Assembly: GCA_021390615.1 (NCBI GenBank)
Contig: JAJEJU010000025.1
Coordinates: forward strand, 682,001-746,000
Length of the DNA stretch: 64,000 nt
Source of the DNA: Rhodanobacteraceae bacterium ZG21-1
GTDB lineage: Bacteria; Pseudomonadota; Gammaproteobacteria; Xanthomonadales; Rhodanobacteraceae
Direction: 5' to 3'
The notes under the pieces were generated by a model. The model saw only the letters and a program-made list of their open reading frames with translations. It was not told the origin of the DNA and searched no databases. The position numbers and the translations under genes were made by a program. Positions within the stretch are counted from its first letter, which is position 1. Every line of letters starts with the position of its first letter. Below, piece by piece: positions 26,203-36,839 of this stretch.

Positions 26203-27090
26203 ATGACTAGCAAGCCGTTCCGTTCGTTCGTCGCCCTGGCCGGCCTGTCGCTGCTGGGCCTGGGCGCCGCGCAGACCGCCGCCGCCACCGACATCTATCC
26301 GGGCGACTACATCATCGCGCCGCCGGGCGCCAACCTCGGCCTGGTCTATCTCGGCTACACGCCGAGCAACGACTTCCGCCTCGACGGCGTGGGCCGGGTG
26401 CCGCAGTCGAGCCTGGACCAGACCGTGGGCATCGCGCGCATCCTGCACTACAGCGAGATCGGCGGCATGCCGGTGGCCTACCAGGCCTATCTGCCGTTCG
26501 CGCGCATCTCGAACGCGCAGGTCGGCGGCGCGCCGCTGCAGACCAACAACGGCATCGGCGACCTCACCCTCGGCTTCACCGCCTTCCTGCTCAAGAAGGA
26601 CGACCCCAGCTACGGCACCACCATCGGGCTGACCGCCTACGTCTCGCTCGACACCGGCAAGTACGATCCCGGCCGCGTCGGCGCCGGCGCCGGCACCACC
26701 ACCTATACGCCGCAGCTCGGTCTGGTGCAGGGACTCGGCCATGGCTTCTATCTCGACGGCTCGCTCGACATCGCGGTGCAGCGCTCGCACACCAACGCCA
26801 ACATCAAGTACGCCACCAACGCATCCACCGAAGTGCAGGCTTATCTGCGCTACCAGTTCTCACCCGCCAGCTCGGTTTCGTTCGGCTATGCCGGCTTCTT
26901 CGGCGGCAAGCAGTACGTCGACGACGTCTATACCGGGCAGGAGACCCGCTCGGATCAGCTGCGCCTGTTCGCCAGCCATATGCTGACCCCGACCTGGCAG
27001 GTCGCAGGCATGCTGGGCAAGGCGCTGTCGAGCGATGCCGGCTTCAAGAACGAATACAGCGCGCAGCTGCGCATCATGAAGATCTTCTGA
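26203..27090 (+). CDS. MetA-pathway outer-membrane transport protein
   Basis: 295 residues with a signal peptide (MTSKPFRSFVALAGLSLLGL, cleavage near TAAA). The rest alternates short amphipathic strands with Gly/Asn turns, typical of a beta-barrel, ending in the aromatic residue Phe (MKIF) as outer-membrane proteins do. Features such as YPGDYIIAPPGANLGLVYLG and GIGDLTLGFTAFLL match the family annotated as phenol degradation meta-pathway transporter. It probably brings the hydrophobic substrate across the outer membrane. Strong GAGGGAGGG ribosome binding site. Confidence 0.85.
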   Translation: MTSKPFRSFVALAGLSLLGLGAAQTAAATDIYPGDYIIAPPGANLGLVYLGYTPSNDFRLDGVGRVPQSSLDQTVGIARILHYSEIGGMPVAYQAYLPFARISNAQVGGAPLQTNNGIGDLTLGFTAFLLKKDDPSYGTTIGLTAYVSLDTGKYDPGRVGAGAGTTTYTPQLGLVQGLGHGFYLDGSLDIAVQRSHTNANIKYATNASTEVQAYLRYQFSPASSVSFGYAGFFGGKQYVDDVYTGQETRSDQLRLFASHMLTPTWQVAGMLGKALSSDAGFKNEYSAQLRIMKIF

Positions 27091-27162
27091 AACCGCCGCA
27101 GCCGCCGGCGCGGGCGCACGCACGCCGCCCGGCGGCCAGCCGCATCGATCGAGGAATACCGC

Positions 27163-28344
27163 ATGAGTCGTCGCGTCAATGTCATCGGCGTGGGCATGAT
27201 CAGGTTCGCCAAGCCCGGCGCCAGCCCCGAGTACTACGAGATGGCCCGCGAGGCCGGCCTGGCCGCGCTGGCCGATGCCGGAATTCCCTATGCCGCGGTG
27301 GAGCAGGCCTATGTCGGCTATGTCTACGGCGACTCCACCTGCGGACAGCGCGCGGTGTACGAACTGGGGCTGAGCGGCATTCCGGTAGTCAACCTCAACA
27401 ACAACTGCTCGACCGGCTCCACCGCGCTGTGGCTGGCGCGTCAGGCGATCGCCAGCGGCGCGGCCGAATGCGTGCTGGCGCTGGGCTTCGAGAAAATGGC
27501 CAAGGGCGCGATCGGCTCGCACTTCAGCGATCGCGCCTCGCCGCTCGAACGGCACATGCAAGTGGCCGAGGCCCTGCAAGGCAGCTCGAGCGCTCCGCTG
27601 GCCGCGCAGATGTTCGGCGGCGCCGGCCGCGAATACCTGCGCGAACACGGCATCGCCAGGGAGACTTTCGGCATGATTGCGGTCAAGGCGCGCGAGCACG
27701 CCAGCCGCAATCCCTATGCCTTGTTCAACCAGACCCTGAGCCTGGAACAGGTGATGGCTTCGGACGCGGTGTTCGATCCGCTGACCCGCTTCCAGTGCTG
27801 TCCGCCGACCTGCGGCGCCGGCGCTGCGATCCTGTGCTCGGACGACTTCGCGCGGCGTCACGGCATCGCCGATGCGGTGCATATCGCTGCGCAGTCGATG
27901 ACCACCGACTACCCGAGCAGCTTCGAGCCGCCTTCGATGATCAAGATGATCGGTTACGACTTGTCGCGCGAAGCCGCCAGGCAGGTCTACGAGGCTGCCG
28001 CCATCGGCCCGGAAGACGTGCAGGTGGTCGAGCTGCACGACTGCTTCACCACCAACGAGTTGCTGAGCTACGAGGCCCTAGGCCTGTGCGCCGAGGGCGG
28101 CGCCGAACAGTTCATTCGCGACGGCGCCAACACCTACGGCGGGCGCGTGGTCACCAATCCCTCCGGCGGCCTGCTGTCGAAGGGACATCCGCTCGGCGCC
28201 ACTGGCCTGGCCCAATGCGCCGAGCTGGTCTGGCAACTGCGCGGCCAGGCCGGAGCACGCCAGGTCGAGGGCGCGCGCATCGCGCTGCAGCACAATCTGG
28301 GCCTGGGTGGGGCCTGCGTGGTCACCTTGTATCGCCGCGGCTGA
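27163..28344 (+). CDS. SCP2-type thiolase / lipid-transfer protein
   Basis: 393 residues. The nucleophilic Cys82 is in NLNNNCSTGSTALWLAR. The active-site HDCF appears in VVELHDCFTTNELL, and GHPLGATG near the end carries the second catalytic His. This set identifies the sterol-carrier-protein-X thiolase group, which cleaves 3-ketoacyl-CoAs of branched or ring-derived substrates; some members are non-degradative. It ends the operon that begins at 22491 and fits as the thiolytic step. A tandem repeat begins at its stop codon. Confidence 0.9.
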   Translation: MSRRVNVIGVGMIRFAKPGASPEYYEMAREAGLAALADAGIPYAAVEQAYVGYVYGDSTCGQRAVYELGLSGIPVVNLNNNCSTGSTALWLARQAIASGAAECVLALGFEKMAKGAIGSHFSDRASPLERHMQVAEALQGSSSAPLAAQMFGGAGREYLREHGIARETFGMIAVKAREHASRNPYALFNQTLSLEQVMASDAVFDPLTRFQCCPPTCGAGAAILCSDDFARRHGIADAVHIAAQSMTTDYPSSFEPPSMIKMIGYDLSREAARQVYEAAAIGPEDVQVVELHDCFTTNELLSYEALGLCAEGGAEQFIRDGANTYGGRVVTNPSGGLLSKGHPLGATGLAQCAELVWQLRGQAGARQVEGARIALQHNLGLGGACVVTLYRRG

Positions 28345-28348
28345 ATCG

Positions 28349-28420
28349 GCGCGATTGCATCAGCCTGATTAAATTCAGCGCGATTAAACTCAGCGCGATT
28401 GAATCAGCGTGATGGAATCG
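28349..28420 (+). repeat. Tandem repeat of a 14-15 base unit, five copies
   Basis: Units GCGCGATTGCATCA, GCCTGATTAAATTCA, GCGCGATTAAACTCA, GCGCGATTGAATCA and GCGTGATGGAATCG lie head to tail, and a partial unit (TGAATCG) overlaps the stop of the thiolase gene. Copies differ by one to four bases. Non-coding. It could be a protein-binding array, a 3' end element or simply slippage. Confidence 0.75.
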
Positions 28421-28626
28421 GCGCGGCGCGATGTCCCATCGATGCATGCCGTGCGATAACTGAACCTCGCTGGCGGACTCGATGCGGCAAATGACAACGA
28501 GCTTTCGATGCGCTGACGGCGCGACGGCGACCGCCCCGCCGATGCCATGCCGACGTCGCTTGCCGATCACATCGCAGTCATGCCGGCGATGCATCCTATG
28601 CGTCATCGCAGACCGAGAGCATTACC

Positions 28627-28872
28627 GTGCTGGCGCAGTTCGTGTTTCCTTCCAAGGCAGGTCTTTTCCGCATCGTGCAACACGGACGCCGCTGGCGCTC
28701 ACTGCTGGACAGCCAGGAAACCGGTCGGCATCCTTCCGCGCCGGCGGCACTGGACACATTGCGCCGCGAATGGCCGGAGGCGCGCCTGCCCGCCTGCCTG
28801 AGCGAATGGCGTTACCTGCCCGAGCAGGCGCTGACGCATTCGCGCCTGCCGCTGCGACCCAGCCTGGCCTGA
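28627..28872 (+). CDS. Small conserved-looking hypothetical protein
   Basis: 81 residues from a GTG at 28627, rich in Arg, Trp and Leu: FRIVQHGRRWRSLLDSQETG, LDTLRREWPEARLPACLSEW, RYLPEQALTHSRL. The first part resembles a small DNA- or nucleic-acid-binding beta motif. I believe similar short proteins occur in Xanthomonadaceae, but I have no function for it. It converges with the antiporter gene. Confidence 0.6.
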   Translation: MLAQFVFPSKAGLFRIVQHGRRWRSLLDSQETGRHPSAPAALDTLRREWPEARLPACLSEWRYLPEQALTHSRLPLRPSLA

Positions 28873-28918
28873 GCAGCGGCCATCATGATTAACTTCGTGC
28901 CGCGCCGCTGAGCACGGA

Positions 28919-30565
28919 TCAACCCGCCGCCGCGGCATCCGCGTGCAGGCAGCCCAGCATGCCGCGCGCCAGTTCGCGCTCGCCCTGCAGCACCTGATCG
29001 GCGCCCAAGGACTGCAGATGCGCCATGCCCTCGTCGCTGTCGGCCCAGGCGACGATGCGCAGCTGCGTGCTGGCGGCTCGCGCCGTGCGCACCACCTCGC
29101 CGCTCTCGAACGCGTCCAGCAAGGTCACCACGATCGCGCTGGCCCGTGCCAGATCGGCTTCCTGCAGCACGTCGGGGCGCACCGCGTTGCCGACCACGGT
29201 GGCAATGCCCAGCTCGCGCAGGCGCTCGATGCGCTCGGGTTCTTCCTCGAGCACCAGCACGGCCTCGCCGCGCGCATGCAGCGCATCCACCACCGGCCGG
29301 CCGATGCGGCCGTAGCCGGTCACCACCACGTGCGCGCGGGCCGCAGGCAAGGGCTCCGGCGAGGGCACGGACGCCTTCGCCTCCAGCCGCGCGCTGGCGC
29401 GATCGAGCAGGCCGAACAGCAGCGGGTTCAGCAGGATCGACAGAATCGCCGCTGCCAGCAGCACGTCCTGCGCCTCCTTCGACACCAAGTGCTGCGTCAC
29501 GCCGACGCCGATCAGGATGAAGGAGAACTCGCCGATCTGCGCCAGGCTGACCGCAATGGTCAGCGCGGTGCGCATCGAGCGCCCGAAGGCCAGCACGATG
29601 CCGCAGGCGATCAGCGACTTGCCGGCCACGATGATCGCCAGCGCAGCCAATACCACCCATGGATCGGTCAGCAGCACGTGATAGTTGAACAGCATGCCGA
29701 TCGAGACGAAAAACAGCACCGCGAAGGCGTCGCGCAGCGGCAGGGTTTCCTCGGCGGCGTCGTGGGCCAGCTTGGACTCGCCCATCATCATGCCGGCGAA
29801 GAACGCGCCTAGCTCGAACGACACGCCGAACAGGCCCGCCGCGCCGAAGGCCACGCCCAGCGCGATCGCCAGCACCGCCAGCCGGAACAGTTCGCGCGAA
29901 CCGCTCTGCGCCACCACGCCCAGCAGCCATGGAATCAGCCGTTTGCCGACGATCAGCATCAGCGCCACGAACAGGGCCACCTTGCCGATGGTGAGGCCGA
30001 CCGCCAGCGCGACCGCGCCGGCCGACACGCCTTCGCCACCGGTGAGCGCGCCGCCGATCGCCGGCAGCAGCACCAGGGCCAGCACCATCGCCAGATCCTC
30101 GACGATCAGCCAGCCGACCGCGATGCGCCCGCGCTCGCTGTCCATCAGGCGGCGCTCCTCCAGCGCACGCAGCAAGACCACCGTGCTGGCTACCGACAGC
30201 GCCAGACCGAACACCAGCCCCTGCGCGAACGGCCAGCCCAGCGCCCAGCCGAGCAGCACGCCGAGCACGGTGGCCGCGGCCATCTGGCCCAGCGCGCCGG
30301 GAATGGCGACGCGCTTCACCGACAGCAGATCCTTCAGCGAGAAGTGCAGGCCGACGCCGAACATCAGCAGCACCACGCCCAGCTCGGCCAACTGGTGTGC
30401 GATGTGTCCGTCCGCCACGTAGCCCGGGGTGAACGGCCCGACCACCACGCCGGCCACCAGATAGCCGGCCAGCGGCGGCAGCTTCAGGCGATGCGCCAGC
30501 ATCGCGAACAGGAACGCCAGGACGATGCCGCTGACCAGGGTGGCGATAAGGGGGGCGTCGTGCAT
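28919..30565 (-). CDS. ybaL: Cation/proton antiporter, KefB/YbaL type
   Basis: 548 residues. About 12 hydrophobic helices (residues 5-390) form a CPA2-type Na+/K+-H+ exchanger domain, including LMFGVGLHFSLKDLL, the SFELGAFFAGMMMGES segment and SLAQIGEFSFILIGVG. A TrkA-N Rossmann domain follows (VVVTGYGRIGRPVVDALHAR, about 412-431). This build is that of the YbaL/KefB/KefC group, which moves K+ against protons under nucleotide or stress control. The start at 30565 has AAAGGAA seven bases upstream. The symbol is by family resemblance. Confidence 0.88.
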   Translation of the reverse strand: MHDAPLIATLVSGIVLAFLFAMLAHRLKLPPLAGYLVAGVVVGPFTPGYVADGHIAHQLAELGVVLLMFGVGLHFSLKDLLSVKRVAIPGALGQMAAATVLGVLLGWALGWPFAQGLVFGLALSVASTVVLLRALEERRLMDSERGRIAVGWLIVEDLAMVLALVLLPAIGGALTGGEGVSAGAVALAVGLTIGKVALFVALMLIVGKRLIPWLLGVVAQSGSRELFRLAVLAIALGVAFGAAGLFGVSFELGAFFAGMMMGESKLAHDAAEETLPLRDAFAVLFFVSIGMLFNYHVLLTDPWVVLAALAIIVAGKSLIACGIVLAFGRSMRTALTIAVSLAQIGEFSFILIGVGVTQHLVSKEAQDVLLAAAILSILLNPLLFGLLDRASARLEAKASVPSPEPLPAARAHVVVTGYGRIGRPVVDALHARGEAVLVLEEEPERIERLRELGIATVVGNAVRPDVLQEADLARASAIVVTLLDAFESGEVVRTARAASTQLRIVAWADSDEGMAHLQSLGADQVLQGERELARGMLGCLHADAAAAG

Positions 30566-30749
30566 CACGGCGTTCCTTTCGTGGGATGGGTGCGGTGCCA
30601 CGCAGCGGCAGGCACAGGCTCATCCTGTTGTAAGGGCAAGCATCGATCCGCACAAGCCTGGCGGGCCGACAAAGGCCGCTGCGATCGCTACCATGCGTGG
30701 TCGCAGAACCTGCCGGTGCCGTTCCGCGCGCCGCCATAAGGACATGCCC

Positions 30750-31778
30750 ATGCCGTTGCTGATCAATGCCTACGCCAGCTTGCGCAACCCGCCGCCACTG
30801 GATTTCCCGCACCGCCTGCTCGGCCGGCGCGACCGCAGCGATCCGGAGCTGCTTCCGCACCTGCAAGGCTTCATCGGCTACGTGCTGCAAACCGGGCAGG
30901 GTCGCATGACGCCCACGCTCTATCACGTGATGCGGCACCTGCAGCGCGTGCGCCAGCACTACAGCCTGGAGCTGGAAGACGACGCGCTCGATGCCTACGC
31001 CGCATGGGCGACACAGGCCAATGCGCTGTGTTTCCTGCCCGACGGCAGCGTGCGCGATCCGAGCGGGCGCGTGCTGGCGAGCCGCGGCGAACCGGCGCCG
31101 GATGCGGACGCCACCCTGCCCTACCCGGCCGATGCCGAGGCGCGCAAGGCGCGCAGTCTCGCCGCCCTGCAGGCCATGGACGTGCGCACTCCAGCCAGCT
31201 TGCCGCCGGTGATCGGCGCCGACGAGCTGGTGCTGCGCCCGGCAGAGGAAGTCGCCCGCCGCATGCTCGCCCTGTTTGCGGTGGCGGTGCGCGCGGAATC
31301 GTTGAACGGCGGCGAGCCGATGTCGCCCGAACAGATCTACGCGCGCGTGCCGGCCGCCCAGGCCGCGCTGTCGCCGCGGGAGCGGGCCTTCATGCAGGAC
31401 GCGGCGCCGGAACCGCAGCAGATCATCGACTTCGCCTGGCGCTACGAAGCCCTGGCGCTGCTGCAATGGGCGCTAGGCCTGATCGATGAGCTGCCGTTAC
31501 CGCAGGCGATCTGCGATGTGCCGCGCACCGCACGGATCGCCCTCGAGCATCCCGACGAGGCCTACGTCGTTGCCGCCCGATTGCGCCACGCGAGCGAACT
31601 GCTGGATGCGTTGGACCTGCACCAGCGCCTGCACTGGGCGGTGCGCCAGGCGCGCCTGCAGCAGGCCGAAGCACCGGCCGGGCTCGAACCCGGCGTGATC
31701 GCGGAGCGCCATCATGCCTTGAACTGGCTGGTCGGCTTCGAGGACAAGCCCTGGGACGAGGTCGATACGCCGACCTGA
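30750..31778 (+). CDS. DUF4272 domain-containing protein
   Basis: 342 residues. The C-terminal 200 residues match DUF4272: RMLALFAVAVRAESLNGGEP, LSPRERAFMQ, FAWRYEALALLQWALGLID and a late HHALNWLVGFEDKPWDEVDT. The N-terminal half (MPLLINAYASLRNPPPLDFP) is family-specific. Cytoplasmic. Start at 30750 is chosen for AAGGA seven bases upstream; ATG at 30744 also lies in frame. Function unknown. It converges with recQ, only 9 bases between the stops. Confidence 0.85.
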   Translation: MPLLINAYASLRNPPPLDFPHRLLGRRDRSDPELLPHLQGFIGYVLQTGQGRMTPTLYHVMRHLQRVRQHYSLELEDDALDAYAAWATQANALCFLPDGSVRDPSGRVLASRGEPAPDADATLPYPADAEARKARSLAALQAMDVRTPASLPPVIGADELVLRPAEEVARRMLALFAVAVRAESLNGGEPMSPEQIYARVPAAQAALSPRERAFMQDAAPEPQQIIDFAWRYEALALLQWALGLIDELPLPQAICDVPRTARIALEHPDEAYVVAARLRHASELLDALDLHQRLHWAVRQARLQQAEAPAGLEPGVIAERHHALNWLVGFEDKPWDEVDTPT

Positions 31779-31787
31779 GCCCACCGC

Positions 31788-33602
<1,815 letters not shown>

Positions 33603-33644
33603 CCGCCGAATGCTAGCAAACCGCACCGGGCCGTGCCGTGCCCG

Positions 33645-34532
33645 CTAGTCGGCGAACAAATGCTCCACCATGAAATCGACGAAGACCCGCAGCTTGGGCG
33701 AGAGGTGCCGGCTGGACGGCCACAGCACGCGGAACGTGGTGCTGTCCTGGATGTAGTCGTCCAGCACGGTGACCAGGCGGCCTTCGGCGCACTGGCGCCG
33801 CACGGCGAAGTCCGGCACGCAGGCGATGCCCAGCCCCTGCTCGGCGAAACACAGCTGCGGCTCCAACGTATTGGTCACCATCGCCGCCGGCAGCGGCACC
33901 TCGAAGCGCTCGCCGTCACGCCCGAGTGGCCACGGCAGCAGGCGGCCTGTGCTGGCAAGGCGGTAAAGCAGGCAGTCGTGCTGCTCCAGGTCTTGCGGCT
34001 TCAGCGGCGTGCCTTTACGGCGGAAATAATCCGGTGCGCCGACCACGACCTGGCGATAAGAGCCCAGCACGCGGGCCATCAGGCGCGAATCGTCGGGCTC
34101 GCCCGCGCGGATGACCGCGTCGAAGCCCTCCTCGATCACGTCGACCAGACGGTCAGAGCTGTCGATGTCGAGCTCGATCTCCGGATAGCTTCGCTTAAAG
34201 GCCGCCAGCTTGGGCATGAACAGCATGCCGGCCGAGGGTAGGCTGATGCGCAGCTTGCCGCGCGGCGCCTGCCGGGTCTGCGCCAGCTCCAGTTCGGCCA
34301 CCTCGACTTCGCACAGGATGCGTCGGCAGCGCTCCAAAAACAGGCTGCCCTCGGGCGTCAGCGTGATGCTGCGGGTCGAGCGATGAAACAGACGCACGCC
34401 CAGCCGCTCTTCCAGCCGCGCCACCGCCTTGCCGATGGCCGACGAGGAGACGCCGAGCTTGCGCGCCGCTTCGCTGAAGCCGCCGGCCTCGGCAGTTTGG
34501 ACGAAGGCGTTCAAGGGGCCGAGGCTGTCCAT
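33645..34532 (-). CDS. LysR-family transcriptional regulator
   Basis: 295 residues. The N-terminal winged HTH reads FVQTAEAGGFSEAARKLGVS and RLEERLGVRLFHRSTRSITL; the C-terminal effector-binding domain follows from about residue 90. Divergent from the MFS gene at 34697, with 164 bases between starts, so it most likely controls that transporter. The gap is AT-rich around 34560-34610. Confidence 0.9.
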   Translation of the reverse strand: MDSLGPLNAFVQTAEAGGFSEAARKLGVSSSAIGKAVARLEERLGVRLFHRSTRSITLTPEGSLFLERCRRILCEVEVAELELAQTRQAPRGKLRISLPSAGMLFMPKLAAFKRSYPEIELDIDSSDRLVDVIEEGFDAVIRAGEPDDSRLMARVLGSYRQVVVGAPDYFRRKGTPLKPQDLEQHDCLLYRLASTGRLLPWPLGRDGERFEVPLPAAMVTNTLEPQLCFAEQGLGIACVPDFAVRRQCAEGRLVTVLDDYIQDSTTFRVLWPSSRHLSPKLRVFVDFMVEHLFAD

Positions 34533-34696
34533 GTCGCTGTCTGCACCGCGCTCGATTAGAGATGATTTTGTCCGATGTCTTTTGAACTATAGCTAGTTTT
34601 TCTCAAAACAGAGAGCGCTTAGGGTGCGCCACAAGATCGCGATGCCGAGTTTCACCTCGAGCCTCGCCGCGACCGCCCACATCTACGGACACTCTC

Positions 34697-35956
34697 ATGA
34701 CCCTGCTCGCTTCCGATACCAAGTCCCCCGACGACGACAGCCGCGGCATCACCGCCATCCCGGCTGTGCCCTGCCCCACGCAGGCAATTCCCTCCAGCGA
34801 CCGCCTGCCCATGGCCGGCCTGTTGGCACTGGCCATGGCCGGCTTCATCACTGTACTCACCGAGGCCATGCCCGCCGGTCTGCTGCCGCACATGAGCGCG
34901 AGCCTCGGCGTCTCCGCGGCGCTCACCGGCCAGCTCGTCACCATCTACGCGATCGGCTCGCTGGCAACGGCAATCCCACTGACGGCGCTGACCCAGGGCA
35001 TGCGACGCAAGCCCCTGCTGCTGATCGCGATCGGCGGCTTTGCCGTGGTCAACACGCTGACCGCGATATCGAGCCACTACGCGCTGACCTTCGTGGCGCG
35101 CTTCCTGGCCGGCGTGTTCGCGGGCCTGGTGTGGTCCTTGCTGGCCGGCTACGCCAGCCGCATGGCCCCGCCGCATTTGAGCGGGCGCGCCATCACGGTC
35201 GCGATGTTCGGCACGGCGCTGGCACTCTCGCTGGGCATACCCGCCGGCACCCTGCTCGGCAGCCTGTCCAATTGGCGCGTCGCCTTCGGCTGCATGAGCG
35301 TGCTGACCCTGATCCTGATCGGCTGGGTGCTGGCGAAGGTGCCCGACTTTCCGGGCCAGCCGGCCACCAGGCGGCTCTCCCTGCTCGACGTACTGATGCT
35401 GCCGGGCGTGCGGCCGGTGCTGTTCGTGACGCTCAGCTTCGTGATCGCCCACAACTTGCTGTTCACCTACATCGTGCCCTTCATCGCGCCCGCCGGTCTG
35501 GCCGAGCGGGCCGACCTGGTGCTGCTGGTGTTCGGCCTTGCCTCGCTGGCCGGCATCGGCGGCGTAGGTCTGCTGGTGGACCGCTGGCTGCGCGAGATGA
35601 CGTTAGGCGCCATCCTGCTGTTCGGCGCGTCGGCCGTTGCCCTGGGCCTGCGCGGCGACTCCCCCGCGGTGATCTACCTCGCGGTCACTCTATGGGGCCT
35701 GGCCTACAGCGGCGCGCCGACCCTGTTCCAGACGGCTTCGGCCAAGGCCGCCGGCGCAGCCGCCGATGTCGCGCAGTCGATGATCGTGACGGTCTGGAAT
35801 ACCGCCGTCGCCGCCGGCGGCCTGATTGGCGGCCTGCTGCTCGAGACGCGCGGCGTCACCGCGTTTCCGTGGACCGTGGCTGCATTGCTGGCAGCGGCCA
35901 TGGCCGCCGCATACGCAGCGCGCAGGGCTGGCTTTCCGGCACGTCCGTCGGCATGA
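34697..35956 (+). CDS. MFS transporter, DHA1 family (sugar-efflux / AraJ-like)
   Basis: 419 residues with 12 hydrophobic helices after a polar N-terminus of about 40 residues. VLTEAMPAGLLPHMSASLGV in the first helix, GQLVTIYAIGSLATAIPLTA and the GRAITVAMFGTALALSLGIP motif are characteristic of the DHA1 AraJ/SetA-like group. The substrate is not known; such pumps export sugars, drugs or nucleosides. Likely under control of the adjacent LysR gene. Confidence 0.88.
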   Translation: MTLLASDTKSPDDDSRGITAIPAVPCPTQAIPSSDRLPMAGLLALAMAGFITVLTEAMPAGLLPHMSASLGVSAALTGQLVTIYAIGSLATAIPLTALTQGMRRKPLLLIAIGGFAVVNTLTAISSHYALTFVARFLAGVFAGLVWSLLAGYASRMAPPHLSGRAITVAMFGTALALSLGIPAGTLLGSLSNWRVAFGCMSVLTLILIGWVLAKVPDFPGQPATRRLSLLDVLMLPGVRPVLFVTLSFVIAHNLLFTYIVPFIAPAGLAERADLVLLVFGLASLAGIGGVGLLVDRWLREMTLGAILLFGASAVALGLRGDSPAVIYLAVTLWGLAYSGAPTLFQTASAKAAGAAADVAQSMIVTVWNTAVAAGGLIGGLLLETRGVTAFPWTVAALLAAAMAAAYAARRAGFPARPSA

Positions 35957-35964
35957 CGGCGCGA

Positions 35965-35985
35965 TCGGCCGCCTAAAACGGCCGA
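35965..35985 (+). terminator. Weak hairpin after the MFS gene
   Basis: TCGGCCG / CGGCCGA, a 7-bp stem with loop CCTAAAA, 8 bases past the stop. No T-run. Confidence 0.35.
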
Positions 35986-36023
35986 CGCCCGCCAGGCGAC
36001 CAGGAACCGTTCTGCTGCCAAGC

Positions 36024-36359
36024 CTATGGCATGCCCCACAAGGCCCGGTCGATGTCGGCATCGAGACCAAAGCGCGACAGCGGCACCTTGCCGTTCTTCA
36101 CTTCCACACCCTCCGCACGCAGCCGGCGGCTCTGCTCGCGGAATCCGCGGCTGCCGGGCGGAAAGGCGATCTGCCCGCTGGAACGCAGCACGCGGAACCA
36201 GGGCAGTTCCATGCCGTCCGGCACCTCGCCGAGCAGCCGCCCGACCAGCCGCGCCCGCCCGGGCAGGCCCACACGGGCGGCGATGGCGCCATAGCTGGCG
36301 ACGCGACCGGGCGGAATGGCGGCGATGGCGGCGAACACGCGGGCGTGGATATCATTCAT
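36024..36359 (-). CDS. Alkyltransferase-like (ATL) protein, MGMT family
   Basis: 111 residues. It has the DNA-binding half of O6-alkylguanine-DNA alkyltransferases: VFAAIAAIPPGRVASYGAIA, the Arg-finger region GRARLVGRLLGEVPDG, and PWFRVLRSSGQIAFPPGS. The active-site Cys of the PCHRV motif is replaced: here it is PWFRV (53-57), with Trp at position 54. Known Atl proteins bind O6-alkylguanine without repairing it and hand it to nucleotide excision repair. The frame is open upstream to 36803 but that part is antisense to another gene. Confidence 0.88.
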   Translation of the reverse strand: MNDIHARVFAAIAAIPPGRVASYGAIAARVGLPGRARLVGRLLGEVPDGMELPWFRVLRSSGQIAFPPGSRGFREQSRRLRAEGVEVKNGKVPLSRFGLDADIDRALWGMP

Positions 36360-36428
36360 GGCAGGGGGGACAGCAACCGGGGACGCATGGCAGAGTAGCA
36401 GCGTCCCCCGCGGATGAAGGATTTCGCC

Positions 36429-36833
36429 ATGCGCCACTTCGAAGCGGTGCGTTCCCACGTCGGCAGCCGCCACCAGCTGCGCCAGAACGATCCCTACCTG
36501 CTCAGCTTCGACCTGCGCCTGCCGCAGGGCAGGCACCAGGGCATCTACCTGGCCGAACTGGAGGACGAGCACGGGCGCCGTTACCTGCGCATCTCCACCC
36601 CGATCGGCCCGCTGGCCGGCACCGATCCCAGGCGCTGCCTGCGCTTCAACTGGGAACAGCGCACCGGCTACCTGGCAATGGCCGATCTGGACGGCTCGCC
36701 CTATCTGCACCTGTGCGAAAACCGCCCCTACGGCTACCTGGACGGCCTCGAGCTGGAGCGCCTGATCGCCGAACTCGGCGTGCTGGGCGACCAACTGGAG
36801 CAAATCATCGTCAGCGAGGGCGACGCGCTCTGA
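36429..36833 (+). CDS. Hypothetical protein, 134 residues
   Basis: Start at 36429 with AAGGA seven bases upstream (36414 is an alternative). A soluble alpha/beta protein: MRHFEAVRSHVGSRHQLRQN, LLSFDLRLPQGRHQGIYLAE, GYLAMADLDGSPYLHLCENR. The pattern of long beta strands between two helices resembles type III secretion chaperone/YbjN-like folds, but I cannot assign a family. It converges with the phosphate transporter gene. Confidence 0.6.
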   Translation: MRHFEAVRSHVGSRHQLRQNDPYLLSFDLRLPQGRHQGIYLAELEDEHGRRYLRISTPIGPLAGTDPRRCLRFNWEQRTGYLAMADLDGSPYLHLCENRPYGYLDGLELERLIAELGVLGDQLEQIIVSEGDAL

Positions 36834-36839
36834 ACGATC

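Noticed and set aside
28349-28420. CRISPR array
   Set aside because: The repeat units adjoin with no unique spacers, are only 14-15 bases long and no cas genes are near.
28812-31466. 884-codon open frame on the minus strand
   Set aside because: It overlaps the antiporter gene in a different frame and also runs antisense through the small gene and DUF4272; Arg/Ala/Gly-rich nonsense composition.
36024-36803. Longer version of the alkyltransferase-like protein (259 codons)
   Set aside because: The N-terminal 148 codons run antisense through a supported plus-strand gene; the family length is about 110 residues, matching the internal ATG at 36359.
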